Shown here: piece after piece, positions 1 through 8,931 of the stretch
Numbering within the stretch: the first letter of the stretch is position 1
Layout: every line of letters begins with the position of its first letter
From: CAVTWY01 sp963738575
GTDB taxonomy: Bacteria; Pseudomonadota; Gammaproteobacteria; Burkholderiales; Burkholderiaceae_C
DNA length: 64,000 nt
Direction: 5' to 3'
Assembly (NCBI GenBank): GCA_963738575.1
Contig: CAVTWY010000004.1
Coordinates: forward strand, 1,326,072-1,390,071
Translations under genes and position numbers: made by a program
The notes under the pieces: generated by a model
Seen by the model: only the letters and a program-made list of their open reading frames with translations
Databases searched by the model: none
What the model was told of the DNA's origin: nothing

Positions 1-1217
1 TTTTTGGGGCCGAACGCAGCGTCCCCGCCAAAGAACACGCGGCTTACGGAGGTCTGCAGGGTGGTGGCGTCCAGCACCGGCAGACCCCATTTGTCAAACG
101 CAATGCCGGTGTCAGCCTCGATCCACGGGAAGGCGTTTTCTTGCCCCACGGCCACCAGCACTTCGTCGCAATCAAACACCACATCGGGTTCGCCCGTGGG
201 CACCAAGCTTCGTTGCCCTTTCGCGTCGTACACCGACTTGACCTTTTCAAAACTCATGCCCACCAGCTTGCCGTCTTGATGCAAAAACGCCTTGGGGCTG
301 TGGCATGCGATCAGAGGGATGCCTTCGTGCTCAGCGTCTTCTTTCTCCCATGGGGAAGCCTTCATGTCTTCGTAGGTGCTGCGCACCACCACCTTGACGT
401 CGTCGGCGCCCAAGCGTCTGGCGGAGCGGCAGCAGTCCATCGCTGTGTTGCCTCCACCCAGCACGATCACGCGCTTGGCTGTTTTTTCGACGTGACCAAA
501 GTACACCGACGCCAACCAATCCAACCCCAAATGGATGCCGGCCGCTGCTTCTTGTCGTCCGGGGATCTTTAAGTCGCGCCCTCGGGGCGCGCCGCACCCG
601 ACAAAAATGGCGTCCCAGTCTTCGGCCATCAGCGCTTTCATCGACTCAACGCGCTGGCCGCCCCGCAGCTCAACGCCGAGGTTAAGAATCCAGCCTACCT
701 CTTCGTCGATGACTTCTTCTGGCAAGCGAAACCGCGGCACCTGCGTGCGCATGAAGCCACCACCTTTGGGGTCACCTTCAAAGATGGTGACGGCGTAGCC
801 TTGCGTTGCCAAGTCTCGTGCCACGGTGAGTGACGACGGTCCCGCGCCCACACAAGCCACCTTCTTGCCATTGCGAGCGGCCGCCGCCAGCGGGGTGGGC
901 ATCAGCGCGCGCACCTCCGGGCCTTTGAAATCGGCAGCGACGCGCTTGAGGCGGCAAATGGCCACGGGTTCGGGCTTGGCCAGATTTTCTTCTTCAACCC
1001 GGCCGCGTCTGCAAGCGGGCTCGCAAGGACGGTCGCAAGTTCTGCCCAGGATGCCCGGGAACACATTGCTGACCCAATTGACCATGTACGCGTCGTCGTA
1101 GCGCCCTTGGGCGATCAGTCGGATGTACTCGGGTACGGGGGTGTGGGCCGGACAGGCCCACTGGCAATCGACGACCTTGTGAAAGTACTTGGGGTCGGCC
1201 ACGTTGGTGGGTTGCAC
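1..1217 (-). CDS. GltD-like FAD/NAD(P)-dependent oxidoreductase, partial (C-terminus off the left edge)
   Basis: About 405 residues are visible in one uninterrupted frame from a GTG at 1217 to the window edge. The N-terminus carries a cysteine-rich region (DCQWACPAHTP, then GRTCDRPCEPACRRG), typical of the [4Fe-4S] domain of glutamate synthase small subunit (GltD) and dihydropyrimidine dehydrogenase-type proteins. Two Rossmann motifs follow: CVGAGPSSL for FAD and VLGGGNTAMD for NAD(P). A GGDAAFGP segment near the edge fits the second FAD contact. The family passes electrons from NAD(P)H to a partner subunit. No gltB-like large subunit is visible, so the partner and true substrate are unknown. 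A GAGG lies about 10 nt before the GTG. The family is secure; the precise role is not. Confidence 0.8.
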   Translation of the reverse strand, partial: MQPTNVADPKYFHKVVDCQWACPAHTPVPEYIRLIAQGRYDDAYMVNWVSNVFPGILGRTCDRPCEPACRRGRVEEENLAKPEPVAICRLKRVAADFKGPEVRALMPTPLAAAARNGKKVACVGAGPSSLTVARDLATQGYAVTIFEGDPKGGGFMRTQVPRFRLPEEVIDEEVGWILNLGVELRGGQRVESMKALMAEDWDAIFVGCGAPRGRDLKIPGRQEAAAGIHLGLDWLASVYFGHVEKTAKRVIVLGGGNTAMDCCRSARRLGADDVKVVVRSTYEDMKASPWEKEDAEHEGIPLIACHSPKAFLHQDGKLVGMSFEKVKSVYDAKGQRSLVPTGEPDVVFDCDEVLVAVGQENAFPWIEADTGIAFDKWGLPVLDATTLQTSVSRVFFGGDAAFGPK

Positions 1218-1358
1218 GGTTTGACGTCCTCGGGGAGGTATCGTGCGCAGCCTTGATTGGGCCACCGCCGCACCATCGCCAAGCAAAGTTTAGCGCGCCC
1301 ACCGCACCGGGGGGCCTATGACAACCCCTCGTGCGGGGTGCCGTGGGACAATTGAGGT

Positions 1359-1705
1359 GTGAAGCAAGCCAGACCGCCGCTGGCGCAAGGTCCGAAAGGA
1401 CGCGCTGGAGGAAGGTCCGGACTGCACAGGATGGCGTAGGAGCTAACGACTCTCCACCGCGAGGTGAGGATCAGAGCAACAGAGACGAGTCAAGGCGCGG
1501 GGGTGAGAACCTTCGCGCCGTGGGTGAAACGGGCAATCTCTACGCGCAGCAACACCAAGTAGGCCGACGTTGACGCGATCCGCGGAGTCGGCGGGTAGGT
1601 GGCACCGAGCCGCAGCGCGAGTTGCGGCCCAGATGAATGGCGGTCACGGCGATTGCACCTTCGGGTGCGGCGCCGCACAGAATCCGGCCTATCGGCTTGC
1701 TTCAC
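1359..1705 (+). ncRNA. rnpB: RNase P RNA component (class A)
   Basis: This is the catalytic RNA of RNase P, which removes 5' leaders from tRNA precursors. The ends pair as helix P1: GTGAAGCAAGCC at 1359-1370 with GGCTTGCTTCAC at 1694-1705. Conserved core blocks are present in order: GGAAGGTCCGGACTGCAC near 1410-1430, GGTGAAACGGGCAATCTCTA near 1520-1540 followed by the AGCAACACCAAGTAGG block, and CCCAGATGAATGGC near 1630. The 347-nt length is normal for a bacterial type A RNA. The ends are set from the P1 pairing and may be off by a few bases. Confidence 0.95.
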
Positions 1706-1849
1706 ACTTTTGAGGTTGGTGCTCGAGGGTGGCGCCTCTTGTGAACGGTTGGCTTTAAGTGTTAAACGCCTACACCAGCGCCCGGCTGGCAAACCTGCTA
1801 GGGTAGCGGCCCGGCGCATTTGCGCGTCCAGCTCGTCTGCCCTCTCACC

Positions 1850-3382
1850 ATGTCCACGCTTCAACAACGGCTCGATGCCCTGGGTGCCCAACGCTTGCTC
1901 GCCATGCGCTGTGGCGTTGAAAAAGAAAGCCTGCGCGCGCAAGCCGACGGCAAACTTGCGCTCACGCCGCACCCAATCGCCTTGGGCTCGGCCCTTACAC
2001 ACCCCAACATCACCACCGATTTCAGCGAGTCGCAAGTGGAGCTGGTGTCGGGCGTGCATGCCCACGCGCAGGCTTGCGTGCAAGAGCTAACGCAAATTCA
2101 CCAGGCCGTTTACAGGGCGCTGGGTGACGACATGCTGTGGGTGGCCAGCATGCCGTGCATGCTGCCGCCAGACGAGACCATCCCCATCGGCCGCTACGGC
2201 CGGTCCAACATCGGGCGCGCCAAAAGTGTGTACCGCATGGGCTTGGCGCACCGCTATGGGCGCCGCATGCAAACCATTTCGGGCATCCACTACAACTGGT
2301 CACTGCCGGGGCTCAGCAGCGACGAGTACTTTGCATTGATCCGCAACTTTCGGCGTCACTCGTTCGTGTTGCTCGCGTTGTTTGGCGCGTCACCCGCTGC
2401 CTGCTCAAGCTTTGTGGAAGGCCGCGACCATGGCTTGCAGCCGCTGGGCGAGGGGACGGTGCATTTGCCGTACGCAACCTCGCTTCGCATGGGGCGTTTG
2501 GGGTACCAAAGCGACGCGCAAGCTGCGCTGGCCGTGAGCTACAACAGCCTTGAAGATTACGCCGGTTCTTTGGAGGGGGCGCTGACCCGCCCACATCCAC
2601 CTTACGAGCAATTGGGTGTGCGCAACTTGGGTGGTGAGTACAACCAACTCGCCACCAGCTTGCTGCAAATCGAGAACGAGTTTTACGGCACGATCCGTCC
2701 TAAACGTGTGATTCAGCAGGGGGAACGCCCGCTGCACGCGATGCGCACGCGCGGTGTCGAATACGTTGAGGTGCGCTGCATGGATCTTGACCCGTTCGAG
2801 CCGGTGGGCATCGGTGCCAACACCATGCGGGTGCTCGATCTATTCTTGCTGCATTGCCTGCTCAGTGACAGTCCACCCGACTCACCCGGTGAAATCGCGC
2901 GGTTGGCACGCAACCAGCACCGAGCTGCTGGGCAGGGCCGAGACCCGTCCCTGCGCTTGTCACGCGGCAACGCCGAGGTGCTGCTCACCGATTGGGCTCG
3001 CGAAGTGCTTGAAGGTTGCGTCCCCATCGCTGACACGCTGGACGCAGCGCGCAGCGGCATGGTCGACGGTGGAGGCTACCAAGCCGCGCTTGCCGACACA
3101 CTGGCGCTGCTGGATGCGCCCGCGCAATGGCCGTCGGGGCGGGTGTTGGACGCGATGGCGCGCGAGCATCAGAAGTCGTTTTCGGCTTTCATTCGTGCCC
3201 AATCCCAGGCCACCAAAAAGTCGTTGCTTGCATTGCCTTTTGCCCCTGATGTGGCGGCATCTCTGGACGCTTTGGCGCGCGAGTCGATCGACAAACAACG
3301 CCGCATCGAAGCGGCCGACGTGGTGTCGTTTGAGGCTTGGCGACAAGAATACCTGGCGCCAGAAAAGCTCGTGGGCGCTTGA
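1850..3382 (+). CDS. gshA: Glutamate-cysteine ligase
   Basis: The product (510 aa) catalyses the ATP-dependent joining of glutamate and cysteine, the first step of glutathione synthesis, in the cytosol. The N-terminal CGVEKESLR block, TDFSESQVELVSG, the PIGRYGRSNIGRAKSVYRMGL segment (written here as two overlapping family motifs, PIGRYGRSN and KSVYRMGL) and the later GGEYNQLATSLLQIENEFY region match the proteobacterial GshA class, and the length is normal. The ATG at 1850 (MSTLQQRL) is chosen over an in-frame TTG at 1820 because family similarity starts just after it. It is a stand-alone gene that converges with the sugar operon's last gene, 34 nt away. Confidence 0.9.
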   Translation: MSTLQQRLDALGAQRLLAMRCGVEKESLRAQADGKLALTPHPIALGSALTHPNITTDFSESQVELVSGVHAHAQACVQELTQIHQAVYRALGDDMLWVASMPCMLPPDETIPIGRYGRSNIGRAKSVYRMGLAHRYGRRMQTISGIHYNWSLPGLSSDEYFALIRNFRRHSFVLLALFGASPAACSSFVEGRDHGLQPLGEGTVHLPYATSLRMGRLGYQSDAQAALAVSYNSLEDYAGSLEGALTRPHPPYEQLGVRNLGGEYNQLATSLLQIENEFYGTIRPKRVIQQGERPLHAMRTRGVEYVEVRCMDLDPFEPVGIGANTMRVLDLFLLHCLLSDSPPDSPGEIARLARNQHRAAGQGRDPSLRLSRGNAEVLLTDWAREVLEGCVPIADTLDAARSGMVDGGGYQAALADTLALLDAPAQWPSGRVLDAMAREHQKSFSAFIRAQSQATKKSLLALPFAPDVAASLDALARESIDKQRRIEAADVVSFEAWRQEYLAPEKLVGA

Positions 3383-3416
3383 CCGACGTGTCGATGTTGA
3401 ATGGCTCTGGCCAGGG

Positions 3417-4199
3417 TCAGGAGATGACCGACTGCTGCGCAATGCCCGCGTCCACCAGCATGTGTTGCCCTGTCATGCCGTTGGAGTCGTCGGCGGCCAA
3501 GAACAAGGTGGCACGTGCGACGTGGCCGGGGTCGAGGCGCACTTTCAAGCACTGTGCATCCAAGAATGCCTGATCGGCGGCCGGGTCACGGTGCAAGGTG
3601 GTTTGCCGATCGGTGACGATCGCACCAGGCACGAGCGCGTTGACACGAATGTTTCTTGCCCCGAGCTCGCGTGCCAGTGTGCGTGTCAAGCCCAAAATGC
3701 CGGCCTTGGCGGTGGTGTAGCCCACCAAGTTGGGCCGTCCGCGCATCCAACTGACAGAGCCCATGTTGACAATGCTGCCACATCCTGCTTGGGCCATGCC
3801 AGGTGCCACGGCTTGGATGGCGAAGAAGTAGTGCTTGAGGTTGAGTGCCATGCGATCGTCCCAGAACTCGCTTGTCACGTCCTCCATGGCGTGCCTGTCA
3901 TCGCGGCCGGCGTTGTTGATCAAGACCTGAACGGCCCCCACGTCCTTGGCAACGGTTGCCAGCAGCGATTGGTAGGCCGTGGTGTCTCGCACGTCACAAG
4001 CGCCATACCAAGGGGCCGGGTGGCCCGCATCGGTGCATGACTTGATCAAAGCGTCACCGCCGCCTGCTTTGGTGCCACAAAAGGCCACCTGAGAACCTTG
4101 CGCCGCAAAGGCACGCACCAACTCAGCACCAATGCCCGAGCTGCCGCCCGAGATGAACACCACCCGTTGGTTCAGCGATGCGTATCGTGTGTAGTCCAT
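3417..4199 (-). CDS. SDR-family NAD(P)-dependent oxidoreductase, probably a sugar dehydrogenase
   Basis: A 260-aa classical short-chain dehydrogenase. Cofactor motif GGSSGIG is at residues 18-24, NNAG at 95-98, and the catalytic Ser (about 148-150), Tyr161 and Lys165 (YTTAK) are all present. The C-terminal DDSNGMTGQHMLVDAG is typical of the family. It is the last gene of the sugar operon, 4 nt after the lactonase gene, so it probably oxidises the imported aldose (or an alcohol product) with NAD(P)+. The operon has a second candidate dehydrogenase (Gfo/Idh/MocA), and the sequence does not say which one makes the lactone. The start at 4199 (MDYTRY) is preferred to an upstream in-frame start at 4292 that would overlap the lactonase gene. 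Confidence 0.85.
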   Translation of the reverse strand: MDYTRYASLNQRVVFISGGSSGIGAELVRAFAAQGSQVAFCGTKAGGGDALIKSCTDAGHPAPWYGACDVRDTTAYQSLLATVAKDVGAVQVLINNAGRDDRHAMEDVTSEFWDDRMALNLKHYFFAIQAVAPGMAQAGCGSIVNMGSVSWMRGRPNLVGYTTAKAGILGLTRTLARELGARNIRVNALVPGAIVTDRQTTLHRDPAADQAFLDAQCLKVRLDPGHVARATLFLAADDSNGMTGQHMLVDAGIAQQSVIS

Positions 4200-4203
4200 G
4201 CGT

Positions 4204-5115
4204 TCAAAGAGAGACCGTGTTGGCGGGCAGGCCCGGGACGTCAACGCGTGTGTGCAGCACGCAACCCGCCAGTGGTTCTTGCGCCAGCTCATCAGCTGGC
4301 CTCTTTTCGCGTGACGTGGTGATGTAGAGCGTTTTCAGATCGGGGCCACCCAAGCACGGCATCGTGGGGCAGCGCACGGGCAATTTAATTTCGTGCGTGA
4401 CGCTGCCGTCGGGGGCGATGCGCAGCACCCTTGCGCCTTCAAACATCGCGGCCCAGTAGCCCCCCTCGGCGTCCATCGCTGCACCGTCCGGGCGACCTCG
4501 GTAGGCCTTCAAGGGTTCTTCTGCAACCTTGCTGGGGAACTGCGCAAACACCCGTTGGCGGCTGAGACTTCCTCGTTTGGCATCAAAGTCAAACGCGTGG
4601 ATCGTGTGGGTTTTGGTGTCAGCCCAGTGCATGGTCTTGGCGTCGGGGCTCCAAGCCAAACCGTTGCTCACCGTGATGTCGCCTGCCATTTTTTGGAGCT
4701 TACCTTTTTGCAAGCAGTAGAGCGACGCCAAAGCCGGCTCGCGCGGCTCATAGATGGTGCCCACCCAAAAGCGACCCTGGGGATCGGCTTTGCCGTCATT
4801 GAAGCGCTCTGTTTTTGGATCGTAGGGCAGCTCGCAGGGCAGGGGCGTGCTGGCCCCGGTGCTGGTGTCAAAACGAACCAAGCCGGTGCGCAGTGCCAGC
4901 AGCAGACCACCACCCATCAGCGGTGCGCAGCAAGCCACGTCGGCGTTGAAACTCCAGCGCCGGTGCTTGCCCGTTGCTGCGTCAAAACGATTGAGCGCCC
5001 GACCCGGAATGTCGCACCAGTACAGCACTTGCTCCACCGGGTGCCACACGGGCGACTCGCCGAGCAGACTAGGTGGCACGCCCGGCAGGGCGCTAAGCGT
5101 TGCGGCTGGCCTCAT
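4204..5115 (-). CDS. SMP-30/gluconolaconase-type sugar lactonase
   Basis: A 303-aa six-bladed propeller enzyme of the SMP-30/gluconolactonase/LRE family, which uses a divalent metal to open sugar-acid lactones. Supporting motifs are LLGESPVWHP near the N-terminus (the Glu is a metal ligand), ERFNDGKADPQGRFWVG (Asn and Asp ligands) and VSNGLAWSPD, ending in LYITTSR. The start ATG at 5115 overlaps the mutarotase stop (ATGA), showing translational coupling. In the operon it would hydrolyse the aldonolactone made by one of the dehydrogenases, giving the substrate of the IlvD-type dehydratase. Confidence 0.9.
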   Translation of the reverse strand: MRPAATLSALPGVPPSLLGESPVWHPVEQVLYWCDIPGRALNRFDAATGKHRRWSFNADVACCAPLMGGGLLLALRTGLVRFDTSTGASTPLPCELPYDPKTERFNDGKADPQGRFWVGTIYEPREPALASLYCLQKGKLQKMAGDITVSNGLAWSPDAKTMHWADTKTHTIHAFDFDAKRGSLSRQRVFAQFPSKVAEEPLKAYRGRPDGAAMDAEGGYWAAMFEGARVLRIAPDGSVTHEIKLPVRCPTMPCLGGPDLKTLYITTSREKRPADELAQEPLAGCVLHTRVDVPGLPANTVSL

Positions 5116-5972
5116 GCGTGTGCGATGTCGAGCTGCATCCACGCCTGCGTGGTGTCGCCACTAGAAAGCTCAACCAAGCCGTTGGCCAACGGGTCAGCCA
5201 TGTGGACGGCGTCGCTGGCGTGGCTGACGGGTTCGACACAAAAATAGTCACGCGTGGCCGGTGTAAAAACCACCGCGCGTGAAAGTGAGGACGTGATGCC
5301 CACCGACATCACTTCGTCGCGCACGCGAGCCATGCCGCGCCAGCCGTCGTAGCAGTGATCGGACTCAAGGTACTTCACATCGCTGTCAATGCTGTGCTGT
5401 GTGACGTGTCGCGTGGGCAGCTGTGTCTCGGGGTCGGACTCCCAGCGGCCGCTGCATTCCAGGTGGAGGCGGCTTCGCAAACGCTTTTGAAAGTAAGGGT
5501 GCCAGCCCAAGCCCACCGGCTGCGCAGCCTTGTCGGTGTTGGTCACGGTCATGCTGATGCGAAGGCCTGCAGGTGTGAGGTCAAAGCGCTGCGTGGCCTC
5601 AAAAGCAAAGGGCCAATGGTCGTTGCCACGGTGCGCCACGTGAAGTTCGACTCGCGACTCACTTGTCAGCGTGGCGTGCCAAGGTTGTTGCCACGCCGTG
5701 CCGTGCACCGAGTGGGGGTTGTTGTCAAAGTTGGGTGCGGTGGTGTAGTCGCTGCCCTGCCAAGTAAAACGCCGATGCGCTAGGCGGTTGGAGTAGGGCA
5801 CCAAAGGAAAACAACCAGACAGCCGTGAACTCTCTAGTGCACCGGGTTCGGTGCTGCGCAACACTGGCGCAGACCCAAGCCACAAACCGGCAACGCAGCC
5901 ACCCAAGTCGGGACGAAGCGCGAGGCGCAACTCACCGGCGCGAAGTTCCATTGAGGCATTGTTTGAGTTCAT
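5112..5972 (-). CDS. Aldose 1-epimerase (mutarotase) family protein
   Basis: A 286-aa protein of the GalM-like superfamily, which interconverts alpha and beta anomers of free aldoses. Typical blocks are the PLVPYSNRL segment, NPHSVHGTAW (the HG region of the active site), GLGWHPYF with a conserved His, and a C-terminal FCVEPVSHASDA segment with the catalytic Glu. The ATG at 5972 (MNSNNA) is chosen over the ATG at 5987 because AGGA sits 5 nt before it. It overlaps the lactonase gene by 4 nt. The likely job is to supply the anomer preferred by the sugar dehydrogenase. Confidence 0.88.
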   Translation of the reverse strand: MNSNNASMELRAGELRLALRPDLGGCVAGLWLGSAPVLRSTEPGALESSRLSGCFPLVPYSNRLAHRRFTWQGSDYTTAPNFDNNPHSVHGTAWQQPWHATLTSESRVELHVAHRGNDHWPFAFEATQRFDLTPAGLRISMTVTNTDKAAQPVGLGWHPYFQKRLRSRLHLECSGRWESDPETQLPTRHVTQHSIDSDVKYLESDHCYDGWRGMARVRDEVMSVGITSSLSRAVVFTPATRDYFCVEPVSHASDAVHMADPLANGLVELSSGDTTQAWMQLDIAHA

Positions 5973-6039
5973 CTTGATCCTGGGCATATCGCAACGTTGC
6001 GGTGCTGCATCCTACCCACAAACGAAGTTGACCCCCATT

Positions 6040-7152
6040 TCACCAGCCGGTCGGCAAGATTTCCTGCAGGGACACGACCCTTCCTTCATCGATGCTCTTG
6101 TGGGCCGCAAGGCCGGTTGCCACCGCGCGCAAGCCTTCTTCAAGCGTGATCTCGGCGGGCAATCCGTTGCGAACGGCGTCGGCAAATTTTTGGTGCTCGA
6201 TGTAGCTTGCGCCAAAGTGCTGACCCAAGTACTTGATGTTGGTGTCGCGCACTTGGCGCACTGCAACGCCCTTGGCGGTTCCCGATGGTTGACCCCAAAC
6301 AGCGCGCCGTCCCCAGTCTTCACGCCGCCCAAAACGCAGCACACCTGACGGCAGCAATGATTCGAGCTTGCCCGCATCGCCCACGATCACCACGTGCTCA
6401 TTGTCAATGGAGTTTTCGGCAAACATGCACAAGTCCAGGCTCGCGCGTGCACCGCTGGGGTACTCGACGATCACGTAAGCGCTGTCAAGAATGTCAGGTT
6501 GTTTGCCTTGGTAGCTTTCGTCCAAGTGGTTGACACGCTGGCCGCCCGAGGCAAAAACTCGAACGGGTTTTTCTTTCAAGATGACGTCCATCAAGTTGAA
6601 GTAGTGGCAGCACTTTTCAACCAGTGTGCCCCCGGTGTTGGCGTTGAAGCGATTCCAGTCTCCCACCTTGGGGTAAAACGGTTCGCGGTGCTCGCGAATG
6701 GCCACTTGGTGCAGGCGCCCCACAGCGCCCTCGTGCGCCATGCGGATCATCTCGGCCACCGGGGGCATGTAGCGGTACTCTTGCGCGACCCAAACGATGG
6801 CTTTGCGCCCTTGGGCGCGCTGCATCAAATCGATGCCGTCGGCCATGGTGGTGACCAAGGGCTTCTCCACCAAAATGGGCAACGGCGATTGCAAAGCGTC
6901 CCGCAACACCGCTGCGTGGGTGAAGTTGGGGCTGGCAATGATGAGCGCGTCGCACAGACCACTGCCAAGCAAGGCAACGTGCGTGTCAAAACACGCCACA
7001 TCGCCGCCCAACAGTGCCGCCGCTTGCGTCAGGCTGGTGGGTGTGGGGTCGGCCAGCGCGGTCACTTGGGCGTCACCCAGTGCGCGGATGTTTTCGATGT
7101 GCTCGCGGCCCATGCTGCCGCAACCAATGATGCCGTAACGAATCTTTTGCAT
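6040..7152 (-). CDS. Gfo/Idh/MocA-family oxidoreductase
   Basis: A protein of about 370 aa with an N-terminal Rossmann fold (YGIIGCGSMGREH) and the family's EKP motif (ILVEKPL, near residue 98), where Lys is normally catalytic. Family members are NAD(P)-dependent sugar or inositol dehydrogenases. The C-terminal half has the substrate-domain pattern NANTGGTLVEKCCHYFNLMD. It lies between the ABC permeases and the mutarotase gene, so it is probably a dehydrogenase for the imported sugar or a related hexose or pentose. An alternative GTG start is at 7161; ATG 7152 is used, but neither start has a clear ribosome-binding site. Confidence 0.85.
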   Translation of the reverse strand: MQKIRYGIIGCGSMGREHIENIRALGDAQVTALADPTPTSLTQAAALLGGDVACFDTHVALLGSGLCDALIIASPNFTHAAVLRDALQSPLPILVEKPLVTTMADGIDLMQRAQGRKAIVWVAQEYRYMPPVAEMIRMAHEGAVGRLHQVAIREHREPFYPKVGDWNRFNANTGGTLVEKCCHYFNLMDVILKEKPVRVFASGGQRVNHLDESYQGKQPDILDSAYVIVEYPSGARASLDLCMFAENSIDNEHVVIVGDAGKLESLLPSGVLRFGRREDWGRRAVWGQPSGTAKGVAVRQVRDTNIKYLGQHFGASYIEHQKFADAVRNGLPAEITLEEGLRAVATGLAAHKSIDEGRVVSLQEILPTGW

Positions 7153-7170
7153 GCTGCTCACGTCCCGAAT

Positions 7171-8001
7171 TTACCCTTTGAGCCCACCTTGGGTCAGCCC
7201 ACCCACCACACGCTCTTGAAAGATCGCTATCAGCACTGCCACAGGCACGATGGCCACGATCAGGGCCGCCGAAATGATGGGCCACGGAAAAGTGAATTCA
7301 CCTTGGTAGAGTGTGATGCCCACCGGCACGGTGCGCATCGCGGCGCTTGAATTGAGCGACAGGGCGAGCAAAAATTCGTCCCAAGCATTGACGAAAGCCA
7401 AGATGCCGGCGGTGAATACCCCGGGGGCCGCCAGCGGCACGACCACGCGCCACAGGGCGCCCAAGCGGGTGCAGCCGTCAATCATGGCAGCGTTTTCAAG
7501 GTCTTTGGGAATGCTCTGGAAGAAGCTCACCAACACCAACGTGCACACCGGCAAATTCAGCACCACGTAGGGCAGCACCAACGCGGTGTAGGTGTTCAGC
7601 AGGCCCAAGGCGCGCATCGTCTCAAATATTGGCACCAGCAAGGTCACCAGCGGAAACATGCTGGACGCGACGATGCACGTGAGGATCAATTGCCTGCGCT
7701 TGAGATTCAAGCGTGCGATGGCGTAAGCGGCCAGCGCCGCCACGAGCAGTGAGGCCACTGTGGACAGCAGCGCCACCGCAAAGCTGTTGCCCAGGTACTT
7801 GAGCAAGGGCTGGTCGGTAAACGCCTGCACGTAGTTGGACATCGTGGGGTTCACGGGCCAGTAGGTGATGGGTTTGCTGACCAGCTCGGCCTCGGTCTTG
7901 ATCGATGTCAGCAAGATCCACAACGCGGGAAAAAAGCCGTTGAAAACCACGATGGCGGCGGCCATCCAGCGCAGCATCTTGCTGTCAAAAATGGACGTCA
8001 T
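7171..8001 (-). CDS. Carbohydrate ABC transporter permease (MalG-like)
   Basis: A 276-aa inner-membrane protein with about six hydrophobic segments. It has the inner-membrane-component EAA loop (ENAAMIDGCTRLGALWRVVVP, with the conserved G after AAMIDG) that contacts the ABC ATPase, placing it in the CUT1 family with MalG/UgpE. The ATG at 8001 overlaps the stop of the partner permease by 4 nt. It forms the translocation channel with that permease for the sugar captured by the binding protein encoded upstream. Confidence 0.92.
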   Translation of the reverse strand: MTSIFDSKMLRWMAAAIVVFNGFFPALWILLTSIKTEAELVSKPITYWPVNPTMSNYVQAFTDQPLLKYLGNSFAVALLSTVASLLVAALAAYAIARLNLKRRQLILTCIVASSMFPLVTLLVPIFETMRALGLLNTYTALVLPYVVLNLPVCTLVLVSFFQSIPKDLENAAMIDGCTRLGALWRVVVPLAAPGVFTAGILAFVNAWDEFLLALSLNSSAAMRTVPVGITLYQGEFTFPWPIISAALIVAIVPVAVLIAIFQERVVGGLTQGGLKG

Positions 8002-8906
8002 GCGTTGCGCCCGATGCGTCGCAGGTACACGCCGGTGACGGCCAGCGACAACAAGAACATGAAGACGGCGAGGGTGGAGCCGTAGCCCACGTCGAGGTAA
8101 TCGATGGTGGTTTTGTGAATCAGCATGGCCAGCGTTTCGGTGCTGTTTCCGGGGCCGCCTTTGGTCATCGTGTAGGGGATGTCAAAGGTCTGCAAGGCGG
8201 TGATGGTGCGAAAGATCAAGGCCACCAGGATGGACGGCATCAGCATGGGGATGGTGATCTGCCAAAATTGTTGCCAGTGGCTGGCGCCATCCACTTCAGC
8301 GGCTTCGTACAAAGACTTGGGGATCATTTGCAGACCCGCCAACAGAATCAACGCCATGAAAGAGCTGCTCTTCCAGATGATGGTGAGGCAAATGGCGGCA
8401 AAGGCCCATTGAGGCCGCAGCAGCCACATGGTGGGGTCACCCCCGGGGGCCGAGAAGCGCCGAACGACGTCGTTGACGACACCGTACTCGGTGTGAAAGA
8501 ACCAGGCAAAGATCAAACCGGCAAACGACAGCGGAAGCGCCCAAGGCAGCAGCAGCGCCAGCCGCACGGGCCACTTGCGTTTGAAGGGTAGGTTGGCCAG
8601 CATCGCCAGCCCCAAACCCACCACCAGGGCACCCGGCACGGTGATGAAAACGATCAACACGGTGTTTTTGGTCGCGTTCCAAAAGTCGGCGTCTTTCAAG
8701 ACCAGCGCGTAGTTCTCCAGGCCCACGAACTTGAAGCCTCCCGAGCCACCCGACAGGCGAAGGTCAAAAAAGCTGTTGAAAATTAACTTGCCAATCGGGT
8801 AGACGACGATCAGCGCCAGCAACAGGAAGGCAGGCAACAGCAGCAAGAACCCGAGCGTCTTTTCGCTCGGGTCTTGCAGTTTTTGCCACAGGCTTGTTTG
8901 GCCCAT
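7998..8906 (-). CDS. Carbohydrate ABC transporter permease (MalF/UgpA-like)
   Basis: A 302-aa polytopic membrane protein. The N-terminal hydrophobic helix (GFLLLLPAFLLLALIVVYPI) and the EAA loop YEAAEVDGASHWQQFWQITIP mark it as a CUT1 permease. The late sequence TMTKGGPGNSTETL is also typical of UgpA/MalF-type proteins. It follows the binding-protein gene by 25 nt and overlaps the second permease gene. The sugar specificity cannot be read from the sequence. Confidence 0.92.
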   Translation of the reverse strand: MGQTSLWQKLQDPSEKTLGFLLLLPAFLLLALIVVYPIGKLIFNSFFDLRLSGGSGGFKFVGLENYALVLKDADFWNATKNTVLIVFITVPGALVVGLGLAMLANLPFKRKWPVRLALLLPWALPLSFAGLIFAWFFHTEYGVVNDVVRRFSAPGGDPTMWLLRPQWAFAAICLTIIWKSSSFMALILLAGLQMIPKSLYEAAEVDGASHWQQFWQITIPMLMPSILVALIFRTITALQTFDIPYTMTKGGPGNSTETLAMLIHKTTIDYLDVGYGSTLAVFMFLLSLAVTGVYLRRIGRNA

Positions 8907-8931
8907 GCCGGGGGCTCGTTGGGTTGCCCGC

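Noticed and set aside
1321..1345. CCCC/GGGG hairpin just before rnpB as a terminator for an upstream gene
   Set aside because: The upstream gene is transcribed leftward from 1217, so nothing runs into it. The stem is only 4 bp.
2754..4040. A 428-aa plus-strand open frame across the end of gshA and the SDR gene
   Set aside because: It overlaps two well-supported genes and encodes low-complexity sequence with no family resemblance. It is a shadow frame of GC-rich DNA.
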